DNA of 5,517 bases, from contig QKHF01000321.1 of assembly GCA_003250135.1 (NCBI GenBank), positions 1-5,517 on the forward strand, given 5' to 3'. Every line of letters starts with the position of its first letter. Positions within the stretch are counted from its first letter, which is position 1. The stretch is from Paracoccaceae bacterium. GTDB taxonomy: Bacteria; Pseudomonadota; Alphaproteobacteria; Rhodobacterales; Rhodobacteraceae. Shown piece after piece: positions 1 to 5,498 of this stretch. The notes below the pieces were generated by a model that searched no databases, had not been told where the DNA came from, and saw nothing but the letters and a program-made list of their open reading frames with translations. A program made the translations under genes and the position numbers.

Positions 1-1137
1 CGGCAGGTCTAGGCGCGCATACTTCCCGGCGTCGGCGTTGGCCCAGCTCTCCAGCGAGGGGGTCGCGGACGCCAGCAGCGCGACGCCGCCTTCGATCGAG
101 GCGCGCAGCACGGCCATGTCCCGCGCGTGATACCGCACCCCGTCCTCCTGCTTGTAGGAGGCGTCGTGCTCCTCATCGACCACGACCAATCCGAGATTGG
201 CGAAGGGCAGGAACAGGGACGAGCGTGCGCCGACCACCACCTGGGCGCCGCCATCCGCGACCGCTCGCCAGACGCGCCGCCGCTCCGCCCCGGTGATGGC
301 GGAGTGCCATTCCGCGGGACGTGCGCCGAAGCGCTGCTCGACGCGCCTCAGGAACGACGCGGTCAGCGCGATCTCGGGCAGCAGGATCAGCGCCTGCCGC
401 CCCTGGCGCAGGCACTCCGCGACAGCCTCCAGATAGACCTCGGTCTTGCCCGACCCGGTCACGCCTTTCAGCAGGGTGGCTGAGAAGGCCTGCGCCGCCA
501 CGGCCCGGCGCAACTCGGCCGCCGCCGCCTCCTGCGCCTCGGTCAGCGTCACCGGCGCGGCGTCCGGATCGAGCGGCGGATAGGCCGCGTCGCGCGGAGC
601 CTCCGCCGCCTCCAGCGCGTCCGCCTCGGCCAGCCCTTTCAGCACGCCCGCGCTGACCCCCGCCAGCGCGCAGAGGTCCGATGGCGCGAAGCCGAGGCCG
701 GGATGCTCCTCCAGGACCGCGATCACCCTGCTCCGCGCCGGGGTCATCCGCTCGGGCCGCGCCGCTCCCAGCCGATAGATCCTGCGTGCGCCGGGCGGAT
801 CGGTCAGGCCGGGCGCGCGAGTCGCCAGCCGGGTCATCATGCCCGGATCGGTGATCGTGTACTCGGCGGCGCGGGACAGGAACTCCCGCATCTCCGCCCG
901 CATCGGCGGCAGGTCCAGCACCCGTTCGACGCGTTTCAGCTTCTCGCGCGCGAACGCCCCCTCGCCCGGCCCCCAGACGACGCCGAGGATCGTGCGCCCG
1001 CCCAAAGGGACCTCGACAAAGGATCCCACGGGCGTGTCCGCGGGCGCGAGATAATCCAGCGCGCGCTCGATCGGGGCGGGCGTGAGGACGGAGAAAACCG
1101 CCTCCGCCGCGCCAGATTCCTCAAACAAATCGCTCAA
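1..1137 (-). CDS. priA: Primosomal protein N' (replication restart helicase PriA), N-terminal part
   Basis: PriA is a 3'-to-5' DNA helicase that recognises abandoned replication forks and starts reloading of DnaB. The visible 379 residues run from the 3'-DNA-binding domain (AVFSVLTPAPIERALDYLAP, about residues 13-32) through a winged-helix region (about 100-190) into the first helicase lobe. That lobe shows Walker A GVTGSGKT (225-232), LILLPEIALT (250-259), GARSSLFLPF, the DEEH Walker B box (321-324), YKQEDGVRYHARD and LASATPSLES. The zinc-binding cysteines and second helicase lobe lie beyond the left edge, so about half of a usual 730-residue protein is present. The start is TTG at 1137, five bases after GGAGAGG. 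The frame has a TAA at 1186-1188 and no ATG between that stop and the first domain. It is divergent from tal. Family assignment is very secure; the start is well supported. Confidence 0.97.
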   Translation of the reverse strand, partial: MSDLFEESGAAEAVFSVLTPAPIERALDYLAPADTPVGSFVEVPLGGRTILGVVWGPGEGAFAREKLKRVERVLDLPPMRAEMREFLSRAAEYTITDPGMMTRLATRAPGLTDPPGARRIYRLGAARPERMTPARSRVIAVLEEHPGLGFAPSDLCALAGVSAGVLKGLAEADALEAAEAPRDAAYPPLDPDAAPVTLTEAQEAAAAELRRAVAAQAFSATLLKGVTGSGKTEVYLEAVAECLRQGRQALILLPEIALTASFLRRVEQRFGARPAEWHSAITGAERRRVWRAVADGGAQVVVGARSSLFLPFANLGLVVVDEEHDASYKQEDGVRYHARDMAVLRASIEGGVALLASATPSLESWANADAGKYARLDLP

Positions 1138-1142
1138 ACCCG

Positions 1143-1149
1143 CCTCTCC
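1143..1149 (-). promoter_or_regulatory. Ribosome binding site that fixes the TTG start of priA
   Basis: On the minus strand GGAGAGG lies five bases (CGGGT) before TTG at 1137. This is close to ideal Shine-Dalgarno spacing and supports the non-ATG start. The next in-frame TTG, nine bases later, would be too far from it. Confidence 0.7.
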
Positions 1150-1162
1150 GGCGCATTCCTCA

Positions 1163-1192
1163 TTGGAGCCCGCCCCCTTGTCGGGTTAGAAC
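1163..1192 (+). promoter_or_regulatory. Candidate sigma-70-type promoter for the tal-DUF484-xerC cluster
   Basis: In the 114-base spacer between the divergent priA and tal starts, TTGGAG (1163-1168) and TAGAAC (1187-1192) are separated by 18 bases. The -35 box matches the consensus only in TTG, and the -10 box matches TATAAT at four of six positions. Transcription would begin near 1199, giving a leader of about 50 bases. The -10 box is followed by two copies of CCGCCCCA. I see no convincing promoter for priA on the other strand. This is a pattern match only. Confidence 0.35.
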
Positions 1193-1251
1193 CGCCCCAA
1201 AGCCGCCCCAGAGAGGGCGCCCCCACAGATGGAACAGGCGAGACATCAGCC

Positions 1252-1905
1252 ATGAAATTCTTCGTAGACACCGCCGAGATCGACGAGATCAAGGAACTTG
1301 CGGCCACCGGCATTCTGGACGGCGTCACCACCAACCCGTCCCTGATCATGAAATCGGGCCGCGACATCATCGAGGTGACCAGGGAGATCTGCTCCATCGT
1401 CGATGGCCCGGTCAGCGCCGAGACGGTGGCGCTGGACGCCGAGGGCATGATCGAGGAAGGCCTGAAGCTGGCCCAGATCGCCGACAACATCGCCATCAAG
1501 GTGCCGCTGACCTGGGACGGGCTGAAGGCGTGCAAGGCGCTGTCGGACAAGGGCCGCATGGTCAACGTCACTCTCTGCTTCTCGGCCAATCAGGCGCTGC
1601 TGGCCGCCAAGGCGGGCGCGACCTTCATCTCGCCCTTCATCGGCCGGCTGGACGACATCAATATGGATGGCATGGATCTGATCGCCGACATCCGCCAGAT
1701 CTATGACAATTACGATTTCGAGACGGAGATCCTCGCCGCCTCGATCCGCACCGTGAACCATGTCACCGAGGCCGCCAAGATCGGCGCCGACGTCGCCACG
1801 GTCCCGCCCGGCGTCCTGAAGAAACTGGCCGATCATCCGCTGACCGACAAGGGCCTGGAGGCGTTTCTGAGCGACTGGGCCAAGACCGGCCAGAAAATCC
1901 TGTGA
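1252..1905 (+). CDS. tal: Small transaldolase of the TalC/FSA (MipB) subfamily, often labelled fructose-6-phosphate aldolase
   Basis: This 217-residue protein has the full length of the small decameric class I aldolases. It should be a cytoplasmic enzyme that moves dihydroxyacetone units between sugar phosphates in the non-oxidative pentose phosphate pathway. It starts MKFFVDTAEIDEI, with the substrate-pocket motif GVTTNPSL (24-31), the Schiff-base lysine K83 in NIAIKVPLT, NVTLCFS (105-111), ISPFIGRLDD (126-135) and the C-terminal ILAASIR and ATVPPGVL segments. Against E. coli FsaA from memory, E57 stands where FSA has Q59 and F129 where FSA has Y131. Both are the transaldolase-type residues, so transaldolase is the better name. 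The reading frame is open far upstream of ATG 1252, but that part is antisense to priA and outside the family, so I start at MKFF. A weak AGGCGAG lies 9 bases upstream. It is the first gene of a close-packed cluster. Confidence 0.95.
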   Translation: MKFFVDTAEIDEIKELAATGILDGVTTNPSLIMKSGRDIIEVTREICSIVDGPVSAETVALDAEGMIEEGLKLAQIADNIAIKVPLTWDGLKACKALSDKGRMVNVTLCFSANQALLAAKAGATFISPFIGRLDDINMDGMDLIADIRQIYDNYDFETEILAASIRTVNHVTEAAKIGADVATVPPGVLKKLADHPLTDKGLEAFLSDWAKTGQKIL

Positions 1906-2618
1906 CGAGCGACGCCATGACCGACGCAGATCTCGCAGAGATTCCCGACGACGCGCTGCGCGCCGCGCTGCGCGCCCGGCCCAACCTGGTCCTCGACGAT
2001 CTGGAGCTGATGCGCGACCTGATCAAGACGCGCCGCCCCTCCGGCCGCAACGTGCGCGATCTCTATGGCGTGCTGCTGACCCAGCTGGAGACGCAGCTGG
2101 AAGACCTGACCGGCGCGCATGAGCAGGTGATCGACGCCGCCTACGCCAACATGATGTCGATGGCTCAGACGCGCCACGCCGCCCTGCGCATTCTGGAGGC
2201 GCAGTCGCTGGAGGAGCTGGCTCAGATCATCATGCGCGAAAGCCCGGCGATGCTGGACCTCGACGTCGCGCGGCTCTGCATCGAGGGGCCGGCGGACAAG
2301 CTGCCGCGCTCGGTCACGCCGCTCGCGCCCGGACTGGTCGACGCCTATTGCGGTTCCGACGAATTCGCCGAGGGCGCGGCTGTCATGCGACGCGTATCGG
2401 CCGATGGTGAGCTCATCTTCGGAGACTCGGCGCGCATCGTCGAATCCGAGGGGTTGGCGCCCCTGGATTTCGGCGCCGACCTGCCGCGCGGCCTGCTGGC
2501 TTTCGGCGCCGACGACCGCGACGCGTTCCGGCCCGACCACGGCGCCGACAATCTCGCCTTCCTCGGCAAGGTGGTCGAACGCATCGCCCGGCCCTGGTTG
2601 AAGGCGGCGGTCGGCTGA
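1902..2618 (+). CDS. DUF484 family protein (GAF-like domain) next to xerC
   Basis: This 238-residue protein matches the DUF484 family (PF04340), of unknown function and typically found directly upstream of xerC in proteobacteria. It has an N-terminal helical part with PNLVLDDLELMRDL (28-40), a heptad-like helix LLTQLETQLEDLTGAHEQV (about 58-76) that may form a coiled coil, and a GAF-like C-terminal half (about 98-235) ending RGLLAFGADD and FLGKVVERIARPWL. It has no signal peptide or membrane segment, so it is probably cytoplasmic. Two starts are possible: GTG at 1902, overlapping the tal stop by four bases (GTGA), or ATG at 1917 (233 residues, 11-base gap). Neither has a strong Shine-Dalgarno sequence, and either implies translational coupling to tal. 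xerC follows after four bases. The link to chromosome dimer resolution is inferred only from gene order. Confidence 0.9.
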   Translation: MTSDAMTDADLAEIPDDALRAALRARPNLVLDDLELMRDLIKTRRPSGRNVRDLYGVLLTQLETQLEDLTGAHEQVIDAAYANMMSMAQTRHAALRILEAQSLEELAQIIMRESPAMLDLDVARLCIEGPADKLPRSVTPLAPGLVDAYCGSDEFAEGAAVMRRVSADGELIFGDSARIVESEGLAPLDFGADLPRGLLAFGADDRDAFRPDHGADNLAFLGKVVERIARPWLKAAVG

Positions 2619-2622
2619 GGCG

Positions 2623-3567
2623 ATGGCCGAGCGCGCGGAACGGCCCGAACTTTCCGGCGGCGCGCTCGATCTGTTGAATCGCTTCCTCGCGCAGTTGAGC
2701 GCGGTCAAGAACGCCAGCCCGAAGACGGTGGACGCCTATCGCCGCGACGTCTCGGGCTATCTGGGCTTTCTTGCGTCGCATTGGGGCGGGCCGCTAGGCA
2801 AGGCGGCGCTGGCCGAGGTGGGCGCGCCAGACATTCGCGCGTGGATCGCCGCCGAGCGTGGCCGGGGCCTCTCCGCCCGCTCGACAGCCCGGGCGCTATC
2901 AGCCGTGAAGAGCTTCCACCGCTGGCTGGATGCGGCCGAGGGCGTCTCCAACTCCGCCATCGCCGCCGCGCGCGGCCCCAAGGTGAAGGCGCGCCTTCCG
3001 CGCCCGGTGGACCCCGCGGCCGCGACCGCGCTGATCGATGACGCCGCCGACAATGACGAGCCGTGGATCGCGGCGCGTGACGCCGCCGTTCTGACACTGC
3101 TCTGGGGCTGCGGCCTGCGCATCTCCGAAGCGTTGTCACTGAAGCTGCAGGACGCGCCGTTACCTGAGGCGTTACGGATTGTCGGCAAAGGCGGCAAGGA
3201 ACGCGTCGTTCCGGTCCTGCCAGCCGCCCGCGAGGCGGTGAATGAGTATCTCCGCCTGCTCGACCACCCCGGCCCGCCCGACATGGCGCTGTTCCTTGGA
3301 GCGCGCGGCGGCCCGCTGGGCGCGCGGGCCGTGCAGAAGACGATGGCCGCGGCCCGGATGCGGCTTGGCCTGCCCGCCACCGCCACGCCGCATGCCCTCC
3401 GCCACTCCTTCGCCACCCATCTGCTGGAGGCGGGCGGGGACCTGCGCGCGATTCAGGAGCTTCTCGGCCACGCGTCGCTGTCGACCACGCAGGCCTACAC
3501 CGCGGTCGACCAGTCCCGGCTGATGGAGGTCTACGAACGCGCGCATCCGCGCGGCGGCCGGGGTTGA
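2623..3567 (+). CDS. xerC: Tyrosine recombinase XerC
   Basis: XerC works with XerD at the dif site to resolve chromosome dimers at cell division. The 314-residue protein has an N-terminal SAM-like core-binding domain (about 15-105, with SPKTVDAYRRDV and LSARSTARALSAVKSFHRWL) and a catalytic domain (about 125-305). All six catalytic positions are present: R166 in GCGLRISEA, K189 in VGKGGKER, H257 and R260 in PHALRHSFATHLLEAGGD, H283 in LLGHASLSTTQ and the nucleophile Y292 in AYTAVD. The spacings 3, 23 and 9 between the last four equal those of XerD. The call as XerC rather than XerD rests on its length and the DUF484 neighbour. ATG 2623 lies four bases after the DUF484 stop, and the only Shine-Dalgarno-like bases are in TGAGGCG, so coupled translation is likely. 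No dif-like site is visible nearby. Confidence 0.96.
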   Translation: MAERAERPELSGGALDLLNRFLAQLSAVKNASPKTVDAYRRDVSGYLGFLASHWGGPLGKAALAEVGAPDIRAWIAAERGRGLSARSTARALSAVKSFHRWLDAAEGVSNSAIAAARGPKVKARLPRPVDPAAATALIDDAADNDEPWIAARDAAVLTLLWGCGLRISEALSLKLQDAPLPEALRIVGKGGKERVVPVLPAAREAVNEYLRLLDHPGPPDMALFLGARGGPLGARAVQKTMAAARMRLGLPATATPHALRHSFATHLLEAGGDLRAIQELLGHASLSTTQAYTAVDQSRLMEVYERAHPRGGRG

Positions 3568-3576
3568 TCCGCCTCA

Positions 3577-3605
3577 ACACACGCCCGCCCCGATTCGGCG
3601 ATACT
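3577..3605 (+). promoter_or_regulatory. Weak candidate promoter for the SpoIIAA-like gene
   Basis: The 70 bases between xerC and ATG 3638 contain GATACT (3600-3605), which matches TATAAT at four of six positions. There is only a poor -35 region (ACACAC, 3577-3582) 17 bases before it. Transcription would start near 3612, which fits the downstream start at 3638 better than the ATG at 3614. Read-through from xerC is an alternative, as no terminator is visible. Confidence 0.25.
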
Positions 3606-3625
3606 CTGTCGCCATGGTTTCAGAC

Positions 3626-3632
3626 GCGGAGG
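3626..3632 (+). promoter_or_regulatory. Ribosome binding site deciding the start of the SpoIIAA-like gene
   Basis: GCGGAGG is followed by a five-base spacer (CTCAG) and ATG at 3638. The upstream in-frame ATG at 3614 has no comparable sequence, so 3638 is preferred. Confidence 0.65.
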
Positions 3633-3637
3633 CTCAG

Positions 3638-4414
3638 ATGATCCACCCAGAATGGCTGCGCGACGAGGAAGTCCTGATGGTCCGCCCGGATGACGAGCTG
3701 ACCGAGGAGGATTTCGCCCTGATGGCCAAGATCGTCGATCCGGTGATCAAGCGCCGGGGCCGCCTGGAAGGGCTGCTGATCGACGCCCGCGGCTTCGAAG
3801 GCTGGGACGACGCCAAGGCGCTGCTGACGCATATCCGTTTCGTCAACGCCCATGTGGACAAGGTCGCCCGCATCGCCGCGATCGGCGACCAGTGGTGGCT
3901 GAACGCGGCCGAGGCGATCATCGATCCCGCCTTCGGCACGCCAGTGCGGGTGTTCCTGACCAAACAGGCGGACGAGGCCCGGGCCTGGCTTCTGGACCGC
4001 CCGCCCGAGCCGTCGCCGATAGAGATTCTCGCCGAAAGCGTGGACGGGAAGATCGGGATCCGCCTGACCGGGCGGCTGCGGCAGGCCGATTACGACGCCT
4101 TGCTGCCCAGGCTGGAGAAGGCGCTGCCCGATACCGGCAAGCTCGACATGCTGGTGGAGGTCGATCCCGGCTTCCGCGGCTGGACCCCGAAGGCGTTTTT
4201 CGAAGATCTCGCCCTCGCCTTCTCACCATGGCGGCGGCGGTTCCGTCGGGTGGCGATGGTGGCCCAGCCCGGAATCCTGAGCTGGTTCGCGCGCAATTTC
4301 CCGGACAAGCTGATTCCCTATGAATTCCGCGTCTTCGGGCCGGAGGAGAAGGACGCCGCCTGGGCGTGGTTGGCGGAGGCCGGCGCAGCGGAGGAAACCG
4401 GCGGGGATACCTAG
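3638..4414 (+). CDS. Protein with two tandem SpoIIAA-like (STAS-fold) domains
   Basis: The 258-residue protein consists of two copies of a domain resembling PF11964 (SpoIIAA-like, STAS fold; biochemical role unknown). Copy 1 spans about residues 10-120 and copy 2 about 128-247. They align at LEGLLIDARGFEGWDDAKAL with LDMLVEVDPGFRGWTPKAFF, at VARIAAIGDQWWL with FRRVAMVAQPGIL, and at VRVFLTKQADEARAWL with YEFRVFGPEEKDAAWAWL. Single-domain relatives are about 120 residues, so this is a duplication or fusion. The copies have diverged strongly, the second being closer to my memory of the family pattern. I see no DSxG phosphorylation motif of true anti-sigma antagonists, so a role in sigma-factor control should not be assumed. 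There is no signal peptide or membrane segment. The start rests on the strong ribosome binding site; ATG 3614 would add eight residues. Its stop overlaps that of the convergent reductase gene. Confidence 0.8.
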   Translation: MIHPEWLRDEEVLMVRPDDELTEEDFALMAKIVDPVIKRRGRLEGLLIDARGFEGWDDAKALLTHIRFVNAHVDKVARIAAIGDQWWLNAAEAIIDPAFGTPVRVFLTKQADEARAWLLDRPPEPSPIEILAESVDGKIGIRLTGRLRQADYDALLPRLEKALPDTGKLDMLVEVDPGFRGWTPKAFFEDLALAFSPWRRRFRRVAMVAQPGILSWFARNFPDKLIPYEFRVFGPEEKDAAWAWLAEAGAAEETGGDT

Positions 4415-4956
4415 CTGCGCCGCGCCTCAACCCTGGTCCGGAGCGCCGCCATCAGCTTGGTCAGCCCTTCGACTGAACGCTCGCTGATCAGGCGACCGTC
4501 CTCGTCGAAGGCGTGCCGCGCGTCCGCGAGCATCAGTTCCGGCCCCTGCAGGATGTCCGGGTTGAACGGCGTCAGGCAGTGCCGCAGCGAGAACTGGCTG
4601 CGCTCTCCGCCCGCGCGCCCGGCCGCGGCCGACATGATCGCCACCGGCTTTTCGGCCAGCGCGCTCTTGTGCTTCCGGCTTAGCCAGTCGAGCGCGTTCT
4701 TCAGCACGCCCGAGAGGTTCTTGTTGTACTCAGGGGTGGAGATGATGACCGCATCCGCCGCCGCGATGGCCTCGGCGAAGACCACCACCGCCTCGGGGAC
4801 GCCCTCCGACTCCTCCAGATCGCCATCGTAGAGCGGAAAACGGATGTCGGCGAACTCGGCGGTCACGTCCTCGCCCGCCAGCCGGATCGCCTCGCGCAGC
4901 AGCCTGGTGTTTGTGGAGCCGGCGCGCAGCGCGCCGGAGATCGCCAGAAGCTTCAT
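4411..4956 (-). CDS. NAD(P)H-dependent FMN reductase (ChrR/YieF-like flavoprotein)
   Basis: This 181-residue protein is a flavodoxin-fold FMN reductase (PF03358), a soluble enzyme using NAD(P)H to reduce quinones, chromate or azo compounds through bound FMN; its true substrate cannot be read from sequence. Evidence: the first strand MKLLAISGALRAGSTNTRLL with the FMN-phosphate loop SGALRAGSTN (8-17), DIRFPLYDGDLEESEGVP (37-54), the signature STPEYNKNLSGVLKNALDWL (73-92), the AGRAGGERSQFSLRHCL segment (112-128) and a C-terminal DEDGRLISE. Layout and length closely follow E. coli ChrR. The frame is open upstream, but ATG 4956 is chosen because AGGAGAG sits seven bases before it and the family begins here. 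It lies 32 bases downstream of the membrane protein gene, probably in one transcript. Its TAG shares CTAG with the TAG of the convergent gene. Confidence 0.93.
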   Translation of the reverse strand: MKLLAISGALRAGSTNTRLLREAIRLAGEDVTAEFADIRFPLYDGDLEESEGVPEAVVVFAEAIAAADAVIISTPEYNKNLSGVLKNALDWLSRKHKSALAEKPVAIMSAAAGRAGGERSQFSLRHCLTPFNPDILQGPELMLADARHAFDEDGRLISERSVEGLTKLMAALRTRVEARRS

Positions 4957-4963
4957 GCGCGGT

Positions 4964-4970
4964 CTCTCCT
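4964..4970 (-). promoter_or_regulatory. Ribosome binding site of the FMN reductase gene
   Basis: AGGAGAG on the minus strand is followed by a seven-base spacer and ATG 4956. It decides against the longer open frame that extends upstream to beyond 5100 and overlaps the membrane protein gene. Confidence 0.7.
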
Positions 4971-4988
4971 CAAGCGTTTCGTTCAGCT

Positions 4989-5315
4989 TTACGAATAGGG
5001 CTTTTCGTCGACCGCCCGCATCAGGCCGAGGCAGCAGATGACGAAGAAATAGATCGCCAGCGGGACCAGAATCAGGAAGCCGATCCCGATCAGCGCCAGC
5101 ACCAACCCGATTCCGCCAAGGATCAGGCACCACCAGAAGAGGGTGATCTGGCGCCGGAAGTGGCTCTCATAGGGCGTGCCCACGGCGTCGCCGCGCCAGA
5201 GATAGGCCAGGATGATTCCGGCGATCAACGTAACGCCCGCCAGGAACCAGCCGAGGTAGAGCGCCCAGACGATGGTGGCGCGTCGGCGCACAGCGCCGGG
5301 GGCGAGATTGGACAT
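4989..5315 (-). CDS. Small COG3671/DUF4870-like inner membrane protein
   Basis: The 108-residue protein has a short basic N-terminus (GAVRRR) and hydrophobic segments at about 15-39 (VWALYLGWFLAGVTLIAGII and on) and about 60-98 (LFWWCLILGGIGLVLALIGI and on, long enough for two helices). The loop between them carries RGDAVGTPYESHFRRQITLFW, the pattern I recognise from COG3671/DUF4870-like proteins, whose function is unknown. Three membrane passes are likely. Relatives I recall end in a longer tail with a Trp-Leu pair after KPYxNP; here the protein stops at DEKPYS. ATG 5315 is chosen over an in-frame TTG at 5333, though neither has a strong Shine-Dalgarno; GAGGG lies 11 bases before the ATG. 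The reductase gene follows after 32 bases, so the two are probably co-transcribed. The functional link is unknown. Confidence 0.85.
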   Translation of the reverse strand: MSNLAPGAVRRRATIVWALYLGWFLAGVTLIAGIILAYLWRGDAVGTPYESHFRRQITLFWWCLILGGIGLVLALIGIGFLILVPLAIYFFVICCLGLMRAVDEKPYS

Positions 5316-5377
5316 GGCTTGCTGGGCCCTCAATTGCTCTGGCTGCGCCGCGGGACGTTCGGATTGGGCGCACCGGC

Positions 5378-5407
5378 CATAGATGCGGGAGTCGGCGTCG
5401 GTTTCAA
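5378..5407 (-). promoter_or_regulatory. Candidate promoter for the membrane protein-FMN reductase pair
   Basis: On the minus strand TTGAAA (5407-5402, five of six matches to TTGACA) and TCTATG (5383-5378, a poor -10 box) are 18 bases apart. Transcription would start near 5371, giving a leader of about 56 bases before ATG 5315. It lies in the divergent spacer, which otherwise shows no gene. The -35 box is good and the -10 box weak. Confidence 0.35.
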
Positions 5408-5488
5408 CCCACCGGCTTCCTTTCGTCGAATTCGGATGGAACGATTTGCGCTCGATTCGCGTTTAGGATCGTCCTTCCAACGTCACCC

Positions 5489-5493
5489 AAGGA
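5489..5493 (+). promoter_or_regulatory. Ribosome binding site of the right-edge gene
   Basis: AAGGA is followed by five bases (AAGCC) and ATG 5499. This good match is the main reason for accepting the six visible codons as a real gene start. Confidence 0.55.
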
Positions 5494-5498
5494 AAGCC

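Noticed and set aside
703..1251. Upstream extension of the tal reading frame into priA
   Set aside because: The frame is open but antisense to well-supported priA coding DNA. FSA-family proteins begin at MKFFVDTA, so the extension is not translated.
1246..1836. Long open frame antisense to the transaldolase gene
   Set aside because: It mirrors tal. High third-position GC keeps antisense frames open, its composition is unlike a normal protein, and there is no recognisable domain.
2623..3567. xerC as the integrase of a mobile element
   Set aside because: It is flanked by housekeeping genes in a conserved order, has the length and spacing of a Xer recombinase, and no attachment sites, cargo or tRNA target are visible.
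3563..3578. Small hairpin GTTGA-TCCGCC-TCAAC after xerC as a terminator
   Set aside because: The stem is five base pairs and no T-run follows, so it is too weak to call a terminator.
1833..3580. Two frames of 291 codons antisense to DUF484 and xerC
   Set aside because: Both lie opposite clearly recognised genes, are rich in Arg, Gly, Pro and Ser, and show no family motifs, so they are shadows of GC-rich coding DNA.
3592..3596. GATTC (a CcrM-type GANTC site) in front of the SpoIIAA-like gene, and another at 5454-5458
   Set aside because: GANTC occurs many times in the window, including inside genes, at about the number expected by chance, so no cell-cycle regulation can be inferred.
4919..4937. 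Perfect inverted repeat CCGGCGCGCAGCGCGCCGG with 9-base arms
   Set aside because: It encodes the symmetric residues SGALRAGS of the FMN-phosphate loop in GC-rich codons, so protein coding explains it. No T-tract or operator context is present.
4957..5133. Upstream extension of the FMN reductase frame over the membrane protein gene
   Set aside because: The family starts at MKLLAISG with its own ribosome binding site, and the extension overlaps the better supported membrane protein in another frame.
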